Source of the DNA: Gerris lacustris
Taxonomy: Eukaryota; Arthropoda; Insecta; Hemiptera; Gerridae
DNA length: 64,000 nt
Assembly: GCA_951217055.1 (NCBI GenBank)
Contig: OX578276.1
Coordinates: 10,494,580-10,558,579 of the forward strand
Direction: 5' to 3'
Shown: piece after piece, positions 17,591 to 29,094 of the stretch
How the letters are laid out: each line of letters opens with the position of its first letter
Position numbering within the stretch: the first letter of the stretch is position 1
Notes under the pieces: generated by a model
The model's input: the letters and a program-made list of their open reading frames with translations, nothing else
Told to the model about the DNA's origin: nothing
Databases searched by the model: none
Program-made: the position numbers and the translations under genes

Positions 17591-20278
17591 TGTAATACGT
17601 CTACCACTCGTTTCGGGGTAGCGGGCCGTAGCAGACGTATACTTAGATAAAACACTTCCCTGGATTCGGGACACAAAATACTTAATATGAAGGCAGGGTA
17701 GGGGGACTGCTTCTAAAATAAAATAATAAAAAGAGACCAATTTAGTTGGAGGGACGTGGTCGTCCAAAACATAAAGAACATTTAATTTTTTTAAAGATTA
17801 CAATGCATTCTAGCCTACTGCCTGCACCCGGGCTCGCCTAACCTTACATCCACGAACTTCAGTAACAACAAAACAAACCTAAATAACCCTACAGAGCCCT
17901 TACAAGACTAGGGGGAGGCAGCGACTTAACTCTCTTAATTTTTATACAATTTGGGATTTATACCGGGGTTTCCCCCTGGGTAGTATCCGATGGGTCGCCA
18001 ACCAGGCAGCAAAGAAAAAGATAAAGTTGTACTCACTCTTCCGATGGTATCCACTGTTCTGACTAAGTCCCGTTATTGGTATCCTCTTTACAACACCCGC
18101 GTTAAAGTGCACTACCGACCAGAGACGGAACTAGACCTGCTGAGGCCCGTGTGCAAGATTTGTTTTGAGGCCCCCCCCCCCCCCCCCCTCCAGGTTGTTG
18201 ACCTAGAAAATAGATGACCAACTATTTTTGTCGCCTCATTTTTCAGGATACACATAAGATTTGTAATAAATTGCAACTAAAAACATTATTTGATGATAAA
18301 AAAACGAAATAAATTAAATTCCTATTTAAATTAACTACATTTTAGAATATTTTAATCAAAATCGTCGGAACTGTTTTCGAGAAATACTTTTTTCATAGTT
18401 TTTAAGGAGTAGCGCCCCCAAATTTGAAGGTAAAATTAATATCTCCTCGGGGTATGATTTTTCTGAATATGTATGCTGAATTTCGTCAAAATCGGCCCAG
18501 TAGTTTAGGTTTCAGGTGTCTGCACAGACAGACGACAGACATTTTTTAAAAAACTACTTTTTTGGACTCAGGGGACCTCAAAACGTGTAAATCCATCAAA
18601 ATCGAATTTTCGTGCCATTACAATACTTTCTCTTTATATGGAAAGTAAAAAGAGCAAAAAAGTTGCGTGTAATGGTACTTTTTTACTATAGCATCCCCCT
18701 ATATCCCTTTATGTTAATAGTTATTTCGCCAAAGGAACATTATACAGAGTAGCATATATTCCTTAGTCTAAATTACTGTTAAGACGAAGGGATATTTATT
18801 CTAATGTACCATGGGACAAAGGAATATCACACTTGTGTTTATAATTGTGATCATATTCCTTAGTCTAATCAACTATTAAGATAAAGGAATATTAAATATA
18901 GAACTTCCCCAGCAGTCTCAATGTCTTGGGGAGACAAACATACAAACCTTATTGACTTTTTTAGGGTAGACTAATGTTTAGAACCAAGGGGGGAGGGGGG
19001 GGGGGGGGGGTGGTAAAGTAAGAAAGAGCCCTTGTAATTAATACAAAAAAATGGATTTCGATTTTATAGCTCAAAATAAGAACTCTTTATTTTAAATTTT
19101 TTTATTAGATCCATTATTTTAGCTGTTAGACTTGAGTTTAATACTCATATTTTGAAACTTAATTATTGGAGAAAAAATGCCAAAAGTAAAAAGTTCTTAT
19201 TTTAAGCTTTCTCATTTTAGCCTTAAAAATATGTCTTCTATTAACTTTTTCATATTTAAAGTACTGCTGCAGAGCATTGCCCTTAGCATTTTTTCTGTAA
19301 GCGCATTTTAAGTTAACATAGAACCCAGCAAACCGCGTCTTTCTTCCTGCAGTAGATTCCGGAGATATTGAGTGGATCGTGTTAGGTGGCCCCTGTGTAG
19401 ACATATTTTACAAGTTAAAAATGTATAATTAATTTAAAAACTTACTAAAGATAGTTACATTTTGATGAAACATATTATACAGGATAATACAAAACATTAA
19501 CAGTCTAAAATACCCAAATGTATAAAAATCACGTCATGTTGTAAGTCAATTTTTTATATTAATAATATTATCTTAATAAGCATTTAATATCAATTGTCCC
19601 AAAAAATGATAATAATAATAACTATTATTATGTGGAAAAGAATATAGATACCTACCACAAACAAATAATATCAATGGTAATAAATAAAATATAAACTAAC
19701 TTCACCTTTTTAGTAAAATTATTCTTTATTTTTATTCATTTATTTATATTTTATTAATTTTTTTTTATAACTGGCCGAGCGGAAGTGAGGCCCCCCTTAC
19801 CCCGAGGCCCGTGTGCGGCCGACCCCATGCACACGGCTAGTTCCGGCACTGCTACCGACCGAACTTAACTTTTGATGTTCCTCGGCGCACTATGCCTTTA
19901 AAAACAATTTTCTGACAATAAAATTAAAACAAAGAAAATAAAAAAAACGGAAAGTACTCTTCCCAACCATTGGCACTTTGATGGAACTTGAACTTAACTA
20001 AAATTTTCTTGGCTCACAGTCCACGACCACTTTTCGGCACACAGCCTAAACAACTTCGGCACACCACCGGTCCAAGTTCGGCACGCCCACCGGCCCAGGA
20101 CCGTCACACTACCGGTCCTGGTCCGTTACGCTACCGGGAACGCTTCTTCCGAGGCCGGCCCGGGGTCGGTCTACCGTCGGTCCGGGACCGGCCCACGCTG
20201 GTGGAGTGACCACGTGTCGCGTAAAAAATTTGTGGAGGAACCAAGGGGGGCCCGGGGCTATTCGGCCCCCTGGTTACA
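17591..20278. mobile_element. Solo LTR (TGTAA...TTACA) carrying a nested hAT
   Basis: The insertion in copy 2 relative to copy 1 begins TGTAATACG and ends GGTTACA, the TG...CA structure of LTRs (TGT...ACA is usual in BEL/Pao and gypsy). Flanking tetranucleotides are AAGG and GAGG, consistent with a 4-bp target duplication with one change. Removing the hAT and its duplication leaves about 948 bp. No coding is seen; AATAAA near 19920 could be a polyadenylation signal. Internal retrotransposon sequence is absent, so LTR-LTR recombination is inferred. Confidence 0.65.
18120..19851. mobile_element. hAT element with perfect 8-bp target duplication
   Basis: The ends are CAGAGACGGAACTAG and (reverse complement) CAGTGCCGGAACTAG, typical hAT CAGxG termini, with matching GTGTGC subterminal sequence. 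CTACCGAC flanks both sides (18112-18119 and 19852-19859). The 1732-bp interior has a poly-C tract at 18171-18187, a G-run at 18990-19010 and no transposase; the 81-residue minus ORF at 19159-19404 matches nothing I know. Non-autonomous, inserted in the solo LTR. Confidence 0.85.
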
Positions 20279-20690
20279 GAGGCTCCATCAAGACAATCTC
20301 GTCTATTTCTTTTATAGTTAAGGCATTCAGGCCAAGTTATTGGGGCATTGGACAAAATATTCGTTGGATCTTGTAGAAAGTCTGTAGAACTATCGTCTAG
20401 GCCTAATTCTACCTTAGTTTGACTTAAATCACGGTAAGATTTCGGATGTTTCTTGAAAATCTTGTTCATCTGATTTTTCTTGGCCACAAGTTGAACTAGT
20501 AATGACTACACTAGTACCAGCTTCTTCTTCAGGCACTTTAAAATATGTCGATGATTTGGTTGATTTAAAAAGTTTGTTCATTTTGGAACTTAGCACAGTA
20601 GTGTTTCATGAGCTGAATTATTGCCCTTAATGATTTTTCTTCTCTGAGCACCTGATTGCTTTTTGAACATTATGGAAAACCTTTTTTTAC
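20279..20690 (-). pseudogene. hAT-type transposase relic, copy 2, N-terminal part
   Basis: The minus strand encodes the ZMYM1-like N-terminus (a SGAQRRK-type start near 20670, then KKHPKSYRDLSQTKVELGL and NAPITWPECLNYKRN). It is colinear with 14706-15110. Reading runs out of the gene into the solo LTR at 20278, so the last ~45 residues of the open frame 20131-20487 are LTR sequence. Stops and frameshifts are present upstream of 20487. Confidence 0.6.
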
Positions 20691-20879
20691 TGATACTCCA
20701 GATAAAAGCCTAATGTAAAATTTTCACATTATTTACAACATTTTTTTTTTATAAGTACAGTTCTAGAATAAACTATCATAATTGGCTAATTTCACCTCAC
20801 TTTACGTTTGTTAATTTGTAAACTGAATCTGGATAGAACTATGTCTAAGAAGCGATAATTGGGAGAAAACATCCATCAT

Positions 20880-21040
20880 AAATAGAAGCAGACTTTATTG
20901 ACCACAGTGCAGGATAAACTAAGAAATTAGTCACTTGTAAACAGTCACTCAATATAATAAGTAATAAGTTTTATAAAAAAATAAAATAAAACTTATATTA
21001 TTCGAAAACAAAGCACAAACGGCAGATGTACGACTCATGA
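20880..21040. other. Copy-2-specific insertion between relic genes
   Basis: About 160 bases (from AATAGAAGCAGACTTTATT) are absent from the corresponding position in copy 1 (about 15300). AT-rich with no terminal repeat found. Confidence 0.4.
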
Positions 21041-21119
21041 GATTAGCGGCTAGACTAGTAGGTAGACCAAATAAGGCAATACAGGATGGGGAAGTATGCT
21101 AGGGGTTGTTGGATTACAT

Positions 21120-21467
21120 CACGTATATCAATACCACTAGCCACTAGACTCACTAGAGCATTCGCTTTCCTCTTGATTGCACCACCTATTCCATCAGCTG
21201 CTCCTTTTCCATGTGATGTTTCAAAAAAATTCCAGGAGGTAGCTGTAAAACCATATTTAGAAATCCTGAAAAAAGTGAATAGTTTTCACTGTAGAATGGT
21301 TTTCTTGAATAATTTTTAAAACTGGGTCAAGATGTGCCCAGATTGCAGCAGGACCATGATCAGGACTGGCAGATATAGTTGTGAATGGTTTAATGATAAT
21401 CTCTTCACCGCCATCATCACCTTTTAGATAAATAGCGCCGGTCGGTGAAGTTACCTGTTCTCTAGAA
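21120..21467 (-). pseudogene. HGKG-signature protein relic, copy 2, C-terminal part
   Basis: Minus-strand blocks: TSPTGAIYLKGDDGGEE, SPDHGPAAIWAHLDPVL, STVKTIHFFQ, then FETSHGKGAADGIGG and IKRKANALVSL. The HGKG motif is better preserved here than in copy 1. Relative to relatives that read FFSDGP and continue, a stretch has been lost between HFFQ and HGKG, so it is an internally deleted pseudogene. The N-terminal half lies beyond the inserted hAT, at 25556-26010. Confidence 0.6.
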
Positions 21468-21847
21468 CAGTGGTTCTCAACCTTTTTTGAACGTGGACCG
21501 GTAAAAAACTTAGATTCATTCTGCGGACCGGTTGACAAAAATCAGCGGGAATTTCTTCTTTTCCATCAATACTTAATTTACATACATTAACTTCATTGAG
21601 GGTTTTATATGGGTTGGTTACCCGTAGGTTTATATTTCTGGGGTCTTCATTCTCTGGATACTATTGGTGAAAGATGAAAGTGAATTTAAATGTGTTCTTA
21701 CAAATTCTAAATTAATATTATTAATAAAATATTACCGGACCTAAACCGAAACATTTTAAATTCATACTTGATAGCACTTTGCTCCCATAGCATAACTTTT
21801 TTTTTTATAACGCATCCATTTTATTCCAGAGGCATAGAGTTAATATA

Positions 21848-23289
21848 TTTTTAGGGTTTTGTAGATTCTTCTCAAAACCCTTATGCCGAGGGTGATGTGT
21901 CCGTCTGTCCGTCGCTCTTTGGTTCATAGGGCCCGAACCATTTAAGCTAAAGAGCTGAAATTTGAAATACTGGTGTAACTTTTTGACCCAACCACAGGAA
22001 AAATATACAGAAGTTCAAAATTAAATATGCGCATGCGCAATTCGCAAAAATGTTGTAAACTCAAAAATTTATATTTTTTTTAATTTTCGAGTGGGGTATC
22101 AAATGAAAGCTGCTGCAGAGTAGGACGCAAATATATATATGCTTTTGTAAATTTTGCATTCCTTATTAGGTAAAAAAATCAAAATATACCCAAAAAAAAT
22201 TTCCCCCCCCCCAACCACTATACTTCGGCTGGTCCTAAAATTTCGAAATAATTCATGCTAATGCCTTATTGTGGGGCGATGAAAATTCCGGGAGTTCATC
22301 CCAAATTTTAAATAATTGCCAATTTTGGGCGCGAAAATTTGAGGTGCGCCAAAAATTTTATTTTTTTAAAATTTTGAGTTGGGTATCAAATGAAAGCTGC
22401 TGAAGAGTAGGACGCAAATATATATATACATTTTCAAATTTTGCATTCCTTATTGGGAAAAAAAACAAAATATACCCAAAAATAATTCCCCCCCCCCAAC
22501 CACTATACTTAGGCTGGTCCTAAAATTTCGAAATAATTCATGCTAATGCCTTATTGTGGGGCGATGAAAATTCCGGGAGTTCATCCCAAATTTTAAATAA
22601 TTGCCAATTTTGGGCGCGAAAATTTGAGGTGCGCCAAAAATTTTATTTTTTTAAAATTTTGAGTTGGGTATCAAATGAAAGCTGCTGAAGAGTAGGACGC
22701 AAATATATATATACATTTTCAAATTTTGCATTCCTTATTGGGCAAAAAAATCAAAATATACCCAAAAATAATTTCCCCCCCCCCAACCACTATACTTCGG
22801 CTGGTCCTAAAATTTCGAAATAATTCATGCTAATGCCTTATTGTGGGGCGATGAAAATTCCGGGAGTTCATCCCAAATTTTAAAAAATTGCCAATTTTGG
22901 GCGCGAAAATTTGAAGTGCGCCAAAAATTTTATTTTTTTAAAATTTTGAGTTGGGTATCATATGAAAGCTGGTGAAGAGTAGGATTCAAATATATATTTT
23001 CTTTTTTAAATTTTTCATTCTTTATTAATTTTATGTCAAAATATACCCCCACAAATTTCCCCCCTCCCCAACCACTATATAACGGGTGGTCCTAAAATTT
23101 CGAAATAATTCATGGTTATACCTCATGGTAAAGCGATGGAAATGGTTAGAAAAAATGAATTTTTCTAGTCGTTATTACCGATGAAAAACATTGTGACCCC
23201 TCGGGGGATCGAACCCGGACCCTTGAGATCGAAAAATAAAATCATAGTTACATAACGGGCATGCTTAATCTTCTACAAAACCCTAAAAA
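21848..23289. mobile_element. Nested inverted-repeat element with ~286-bp tandem repeats
   Basis: TTTTTAGGGTTTTGTAGA at 21848-21865 is repeated in reverse complement at 23272-23289. Between them lie about 3.5 tandem units of ~286 bp (GGGTATCA(A/T)ATGAAAGCT at about 22094, 22381, 22666 and 22953). Near the right end, on the minus strand, GGGTTCGATCCCCC looks like a tRNA-type B box (about 23205-23218). No ORF. Superfamily unknown. Confidence 0.65.
22040..23150. repeat. Tandem array, unit ~286 bp, about 3.5 copies
   Basis: Successive units share the order 'gggtatcaaatgaaagct', 'gcattccttatt', a C-run, 'ccaccactatact'-like text, 'taaaatttcgaaataattcatg', 'gccaattttgggcgcg'. The middle units are nearly identical and the outer ones diverged, as expected from unequal exchange. 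Confidence 0.85.
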
Positions 23290-24045
23290 GTACTTGGACG
23301 CAAGTACTTCCCTGTGATTTTTTTATATTCCCTTGAAGAGTTAAATTACAAAGGATAATTTTGATCTCTGAGGAACATATTTATTTCCTATCTGAAAATT
23401 CCTAAAATAAACGACTTTTTTATTTTTAAAAATAAACTTAAGATAATTTTCCAAAATACTACAGTAAAAACGGAACAAACCAATGGTTTTTATTACAAAA
23501 ACAATCAAATCACTTCGCGAATCATGCGAAATTGTCTTACTAAATTAATGAACACTGCAAATACATAAGAAAATATTATTGTGCAATTTCACTCATGACG
23601 ATATTAATACAGCAAATAATATCCGTACCAGATGAAATCAATCGAGGTACTGACTCTTTTTGCTAAAACATTTTTTTTTTTTTTTTTTTTATTTAAAACT
23701 CATAATAATTGAGTAAATATGGAATAAGAAGAAATTGTCGGTATTTCAAATTTCAACCATAAAAACATTCAGAGAACTCCTATACAAATAGATAAGAAAT
23801 GCTAAATATCTTAATTTCTTAAATTATTCAGATATAATTTAAAATAATTTATAGCCAGCTTTCACTGCATTTAAAGAAATTCTAAGTAAATTTGTAGTTA
23901 TATCCTTCTTCTTTAATTCCATTCATTCAATGTATAATAATTCCATTATTTATATAACCTTGTGTTATAAGAATTAATATTTTTTGATAATTTGTAATAA
24001 GATAGAATATTTAACTCTTGTAAAATAATAGTATATTATGTTACA
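23290..24045. other. AT-rich interior of the 21468 hAT, nothing recognised
   Basis: Contains a poly-T run at 23670-23690 and no ORF over 60 residues. No motif recognised. Confidence 0.5.
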
Positions 24046-25354
24046 AGGCTGTGAAGTGAGTTTTTTCTTTACCGCGGCAATTACATTTACTGTCGAGCGA
24101 AGCAAGACATATTGCCAAGGTAAAGAAAAAACACTTCAAAGTCGCGTAGCATATGCTATTTTTTCCGAGGTAGCAGACAATGAAAAAACATTAAATATTA
24201 ATCACTAATCAATATATAATAATAACAAATATTAGTACATACTTAAGACTTAAAAAAAGAAACCTTAAAATGAGGTTACACTATAAGAAAAGATAAATAA
24301 AACGCATTGACATCTAGCGGATTTTTATCGTACTAGAAGCATTTCTACAAAGACTGCAGCACTACTAACGAAAGTTTTGACAACTACCCGCCGTAAAGAA
24401 AAAATCTTTTAGTGCCTAGGACGTAAAAGATTTTTTCTTTACAGCTAGGAGTAATGAAAAGATTTTTTCCTACTAGCGGCAGCAAAATTACGCATTATTG
24501 AACTGTTTTTAGGCATGAAAGTTTAATTTCTCTGAGGTTTCAAGAAAACTTTACAATACGCAGCAAAATACGATTTTGCTGCCTAGGCGGCAAAATCGTA
24601 TTTTGCTGAGGATTTTTCCAGGCTAAGCCACGCCCACATTCCCCGCTACAAATAAATAAACAAACAACCTTTTCTTTTATATCATCTTTAACCTAAATTA
24701 TTTGAACAATTTACCTTAAAAATATTACGAATTTATAAAAAAAAAGGTTCATAAATACTTATTATAGATTATATTTATAAAATAGAATGGAGTAAAAAGA
24801 TAAAAAAGAAATAAAAATATTACAAAAAATAGTAGGTCTTAAAATAATCATAAATAATTCAATTAGTCCAACACTGCAGCTCATCTATTATCATCATTTT
24901 AATTTTGTTTTGTTTTTACTGTATTTCTGTCAATTCATTTTTTATAATTGTACCATTGGATATTGATGCTTGTTTCTTTTTAATTTGAATAGTTCAATAA
25001 TAGTATTTGATAAGTAAGTAAGTATTATGAAATAAATATTATTTATAGGAAACATTTTTCTGCCGCCAGTTGGAAAAATATTGTATGCAACAAGGCAGCA
25101 AAGGAAACATTTCTGCCTCATATTGATATATTGCCTGCCTCGGCTTCGCCTCGACAGTCAATCAAATAAATTACCTGCCTCGGCAGTTAATTTCCATAGC
25201 CTGACCTCGCCTCCGGCTCGGAGGCTAATTGAATCATTCGTCAGAAAAATTCCATTTTGCTGCCTAGTTACATAAATAACTATTTAAGTCCACGTAATGA
25301 AAAAATGGATTTTAGCTATGTTTTTTAGGCTCTAAAGTTACTATTTCACAGCCT
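24046..25354. mobile_element. Palindrome-rich element with AGGCTGTGAA ends
   Basis: AGGCTGTGAA at 24046-24055 is inverted at 25345-25354. Inside are several hairpins: arms at about 24052-24080/24115-24141; 24393-24410/24425-24442 (18-bp perfect arms); and 24561-24579/24590-24608 (19-bp arms around GCCTAGGC). Further direct repeats of TGCCTCGG occur at 25130-25230. No coding sequence is supported; ORF 25081-25275 is within repeats. Confidence 0.55.
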
Positions 25355-25555
25355 ACCACGGAAAAAGGTAGTTTTTCAGTTTAACAGTTTCATACTAATT
25401 CTATTCTATTTATTTATTTCTCTTTTTATTTTGTTTTATTTTTTAAGTTTAATAATTTATTATTCTTTTCTCTAACAGCCCAAACTTTTCCGTGGACCGG
25501 TCAAAATTTTCCACGGACCGGTACCGGGCCGCGGACCGGCGGTTGAGAAACACTG

Positions 25556-26010
25556 CTCTAGAAGATCCAAAATGAGATTGATTAAATTTATTACTGAGAT
25601 AGATATGAACTATTGCAGTTTTTCTGTTTAATGTAGATTTACACTGTTTATAAGCTGAATTTTGATTTTTTATATTAAAAATATGGACTTTAAAGTGCAC
25701 AAGAGCAGCTAGTAAATTGTCTATTAAATCTTTGGGAGTTCCATACAGTCTCAATTTTACACACTTTTAACTCTACACCTTTTAATACACCATTATGAAC
25801 TTTTTCTCTAACTTCGGAGGTGGTTTTCCATTGTTCCCAAGCAGAGTTCGAGTTAATATCCTTATCTTAAAAATTAACAATAGAGAATTCATGGCCTTTG
25901 CATGTTCCACACATTCCACTCTTTGGCAGCTTTAGGTAATCAACTTGGTTGTCGACCTTGTAGTCAATATACCATGTTGAAGTCAATGTATATCGTCTGT
26001 GGATAGGTTG
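25556..26010 (-). pseudogene. HGKG-signature protein relic, copy 2, N-terminal part
   Basis: Minus translation from about 26010: YIDYKVDNQVDYLKLPK, a CGTCKGHEF cysteine pair, WEQWKTTSEVREKVHNG, YGTPKDLIDNLLAALVHFKV, then TLNRKTAIVHIYLS and QSHFGSSR, at which point the hAT insertion occurs. Relatives read a W..W..T stretch, then an L...FL.H-type helix and HIDFS. One or two stops are present (near 25868). It joins colinearly to 21467-21120. Confidence 0.55.
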
Positions 26011-26840
26011 GTGGTTGAAATTTTATGTTAGTACACAGGTTGGAATAAAATAAAACAAAAATTCATGTGGGACAAACCTCTTTTTTACATAATTCATGAT
26101 AATAACTAGGTATAACAATTCTTCACTCATTTTAAACCCAACGACTTAACCCAAAAAACTTGGAGAAACTGCAGATTGTGTAGATAACTTTGTAAAAAGT
26201 AATGACTGTTTAATGTCAACTTGGTTGACAACTATATTGACAACCTAGTTGATTATCTAAATGCCATTTTAGATGCATTGGAAAATTTTATGAACATATC
26301 GCCTTCCGGCAACAATAATGAGACATCTTGAAAAAGGCCTATTATGAGATTATCGTGATTATTTATAATAAATAATTTGTTAGTATTTATGACTTTTTAT
26401 TTTAATTAGGAACTAGGAATTAGAATCAGACTAAAAAAAAATGTTATCTGAATTATGGTACTTACGTTGTATTTAAAAAACTAAAACAAAAACATAATTA
26501 TATTAATGGCGTTGTAAATTGTTTAGTAAATACAACAAAAAAAATCTTTATAGATGGGAAATAGACTAGGAATCTGACCTTAAATATTAATAATTATTTC
26601 CCTTACTCATAATAGTTTTTAACTAGGTGTACAAATTGAGCAATAAGTTTCCGTTAGTTAGATCTAGAAACTAGACAGAAAATAAATAGTATTAGTATCA
26701 CGAAGTCTCTAAAAAAGTGTAGACTTCATATTAAAAATTATAAAAATAAAAAGTAGGTAATAAATAGTCTAATAAGTAACAATAGTCTAATTATTAACAA
26801 TACTTTAAATTTAAAAATGTTTCTTCTTTATCGCTAGACT
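26011..26840. other. No gene recognised
   Basis: AT-rich sequence with short dispersed 'ttggttgacaacta'-like repeats at about 26215-26260. No coding signal. Confidence 0.4.
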
Positions 26841-27405
26841 ACTAGAGGTCGACCAAGAAGTCATGGAAATGTGAGGAGTGCGCTAGTGTCGTCATATACA
26901 GTCAGTTTTTGATATAATAGACCGCGGTCAAAAAACACAGTGTTCTTCTTTTGTTATTAATAATTTTATTTTTGATAACTTCTATATTTTTTTAATGTTT
27001 TATGCAACAGGCAACACTGTACCTGATAAGAAATCACTAATAATGTACGATAATATCTTTATATTATTATTCATAATAATAATTCTTTCAATTTAAATCG
27101 ATTTTCTTCTTTCATAATCTATTATTTCTTCCTCTTTATTTCTGAGTTATTTGGATTTAGGACAGGTGTGACTATAATTCGTATTGTATAAAAACAAACA
27201 AAACAGGAAACCTAACAGATTGGAAACCTTCTTGTTGTTGTTCTTCGTGAGATTTGACGTAACTGCGCATGTCATACAAACTAGAAATGGGTATTGTCTT
27301 AACACCCGACTGTACTGACTTCGGCACTACTCGGAAGTTCCGATTTTAAACGAAGTTAAGCTTTCCGTTTCTCCCGTGTTCATGACTTCTTGGTCGACCT
27401 CTAGT
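26841..27405. mobile_element. Inverted-repeat DNA element, 565 bp
   Basis: A 25-bp perfect terminal inverted repeat, ACTAGAGGTCGACCAAG... at 26841-26865 and its complement at 27381-27405. The flanks show no clear duplication. No ORF, so non-autonomous; the superfamily is not assigned. Confidence 0.7.
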
Positions 27406-27559
27406 AATATTAATGTTGTAGAGGTAAGAAAAACCTACTAGGAATCAGTCTCAAAACGTTTACGTCCTTTTTCAGTGGAATTAGTTAACCCTGAGTAAAA
27501 ATCGTTGTAACTACTGGGGATATGGTTATTCTCAACTAAAGTCATCAAATCATTATTTT

Positions 27560-28400
27560 TACTAGCGGAAATTCCCACTGGCTTGTCGTAAGTCCTCTTG
27601 CCAATTCTTTATCATTGGAATTTTGTCATCATCTTGTAAGTGTCTTTTCCGTAAAAATATATCCACGGCCTTAAATTCTTCTTCTTCTAAAGATGGTAGC
27701 TTGTATGAAAATTTAAATGTGTGGTCCCTTAAAATTTTAACTACCTTTATGTAGGAAAATTAAAAAGTTTCCAAATCAGTGTTTTTATTGAAATTGTTAT
27801 CAATTTGTACTGATAAATCTTTAAAATCAATAATATCTTTGAATGAATTTTCTTTCACTCGATAAAGTGGAGAAGTTTTCTTGACTCTTTTGATGAGTTG
27901 GAAGTATCGAGCAGGGACATAAATTGTATCTCCTTTGGAGGGTTCTCTTAATTTCTCTTTCAATCATCGAATGGTCGGAGTCTCCTTCGTTTTGAGTGTG
28001 CCCGGTGATAAAAAATGTATGGACAATACTGTGTACGTTGGGAAACTTAGTTAAGGCATACATATACATTGACTCCATAAATTTACTTTTTTTGTTGTCC
28101 AAAACAATTGTCAGTGTAAAATTTGAAATCAAGTTGTTCTTCCGTACCAACTACTCTTTCCTCAATAAATTTATAAATACATGAGGTGATTTCATTGGCT
28201 CCTCTGTTAGCGTCGCCCTCATCATGCCACACATTATAGATGGCTTGTTTAGTTTTTATGTCGTAAACATTTAGATTGTAGGTGGAAAGCTTACTTTTAT
28301 AATTAAAAAAACGGATACTGCTCCTGTCAGAGTTGGCAGTGCTGCTTGCAAATCGTACGAAGCCACGATGACATTTTTTTCTGACTGGTGTAACACGGGG
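27560..28400 (-). pseudogene. Transposase-like protein of the DNCxGQ/GHTQNE family (DUF7869-like)
   Basis: On the minus strand: RFFNYKSKLSTYNLNVYDI, YNVWHDEGDANRGANEI, FKFYTDNCFGQQK, a frameshift near 28090, then FPNVHSIVHTFFITGHTQN, EGDSDHSMIEREIKR, another frameshift near 27960, GDTIYVPARYFQLIKR, KTSPLYRV and a trailing FKFSYKLPSLEEEEF. Order and spacing match a protein family very common in insect genomes that I associate with DUF7869. The Asp residues in YTDNC and the GHT...D(S)DH block suggest an RNase H-fold transposase (inference). At least two frameshifts. Confidence 0.6.
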
Positions 28401-28900
28401 ACCACAGATCCTGGATGGTGGTAGCGGGCCCTGTGGGCCGTGTACAAAGAATATTTTCCTGGGACGGGAAAAGGGGGTTGCTGTACAAAACACTCATTAA
28501 CACTCCACCGGCTACAATCTCAGATATATATTTCCACAAACGAGTTGATACAAGTTCAAGAGAAAAAAAAAAGAATTACAAAAAAAGAATCAACAAAAAA
28601 AGAATTACAAAAAAGAAGAATTACAAAAAAAAGAAGGTGCCCCACTACCTCTCAGTCTCCCCTTACAAACCAAGTATCGTAAAAACCAAATTAAAGCAAA
28701 ATCAAGTCGCGAAGAACAAAAATTCGAAATTAAGAAGAATAAAATTTTCTTAAGTCTTTTAAGCATGAATTTATATGAAAATATTAATTTTAAAGGCAAA
28801 ATTTAGATAAACTACTCAAACAAAATTTAAATTAAAAAGTCCAGCACTCCTGACTGTGCCTATCCTCTCTCAAAGCGAGGGGGGGGTCTGAAGGACCTTT
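28401..28900. other. Non-coding; A-rich AAAAAAGAATTAC repeats
   Basis: 28560-28640 holds a degenerate tandem of 'aaaaagaattac(a)' (about five copies). The overlapping ORFs rich in Lys on the plus strand come from this simple repeat. The rest lacks signal. Confidence 0.5.
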
Positions 28901-29049
28901 CCAGCAATCTTTACGAAAATTTTAAAGTTTAAAATAAAATTAAAGTTTCGACTTACAGTAAGTACCTCCTCTTCCTTGGTAATCCAAATTATACACTAAG
29001 CACACAGCTACGTTATACTTACACTTACACTTACTAACTTCCGAGCTAA

Positions 29050-29092
29050 AACCTGACTGATCCCCGGGGCGCAGCGGGCATCCTTATATACC
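29050..29092 (-). promoter_or_regulatory. Candidate core promoter (TATA box plus initiator), reading leftward
   Basis: On the minus strand TATATAAGGA lies at 29090-29081 and TCAGTC at 29060-29055. The distance from the first T of the TATA box to the A of TCA is 32 bases, the spacing expected in arthropod promoters. A good donor-like GTAAGT follows at 28956-28951. It points toward the relic gene at 27560-28400, which it may once have driven. Confidence 0.45.
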
Positions 29093-29094
29093 CC

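Larger units (their letters stand above)
21468..25555. mobile_element. hAT element, 4.1 kb, with perfect 8-bp target duplication
   Basis: The ends CAGTGGTTCTCAACC and GGTTGAGAAACACTG are inverted and of the classic hAT type. CTCTAGAA flanks both sides (21460-21467, 25556-25563). The paralogous copy at about 16145 has a single CTCTAGAA, the unoccupied site. GGACCGG motifs repeat in both subterminal regions. No transposase remains; the interior is filled by other repeats (21848-23289, 24046-25354). Confidence 0.9.

Noticed and set aside
20131..20278. C-terminal ~45 residues of the minus ORF starting at 20487
   Set aside because: This part is solo-LTR sequence read through after the transposase relic ends; it is not part of the protein.
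23190..23288. A tRNA gene on the minus strand
   Set aside because: Only a B-box/T-arm-like motif is convincing; no acceptor stem, A box or anticodon arm can be paired, so it is kept only as an observation.
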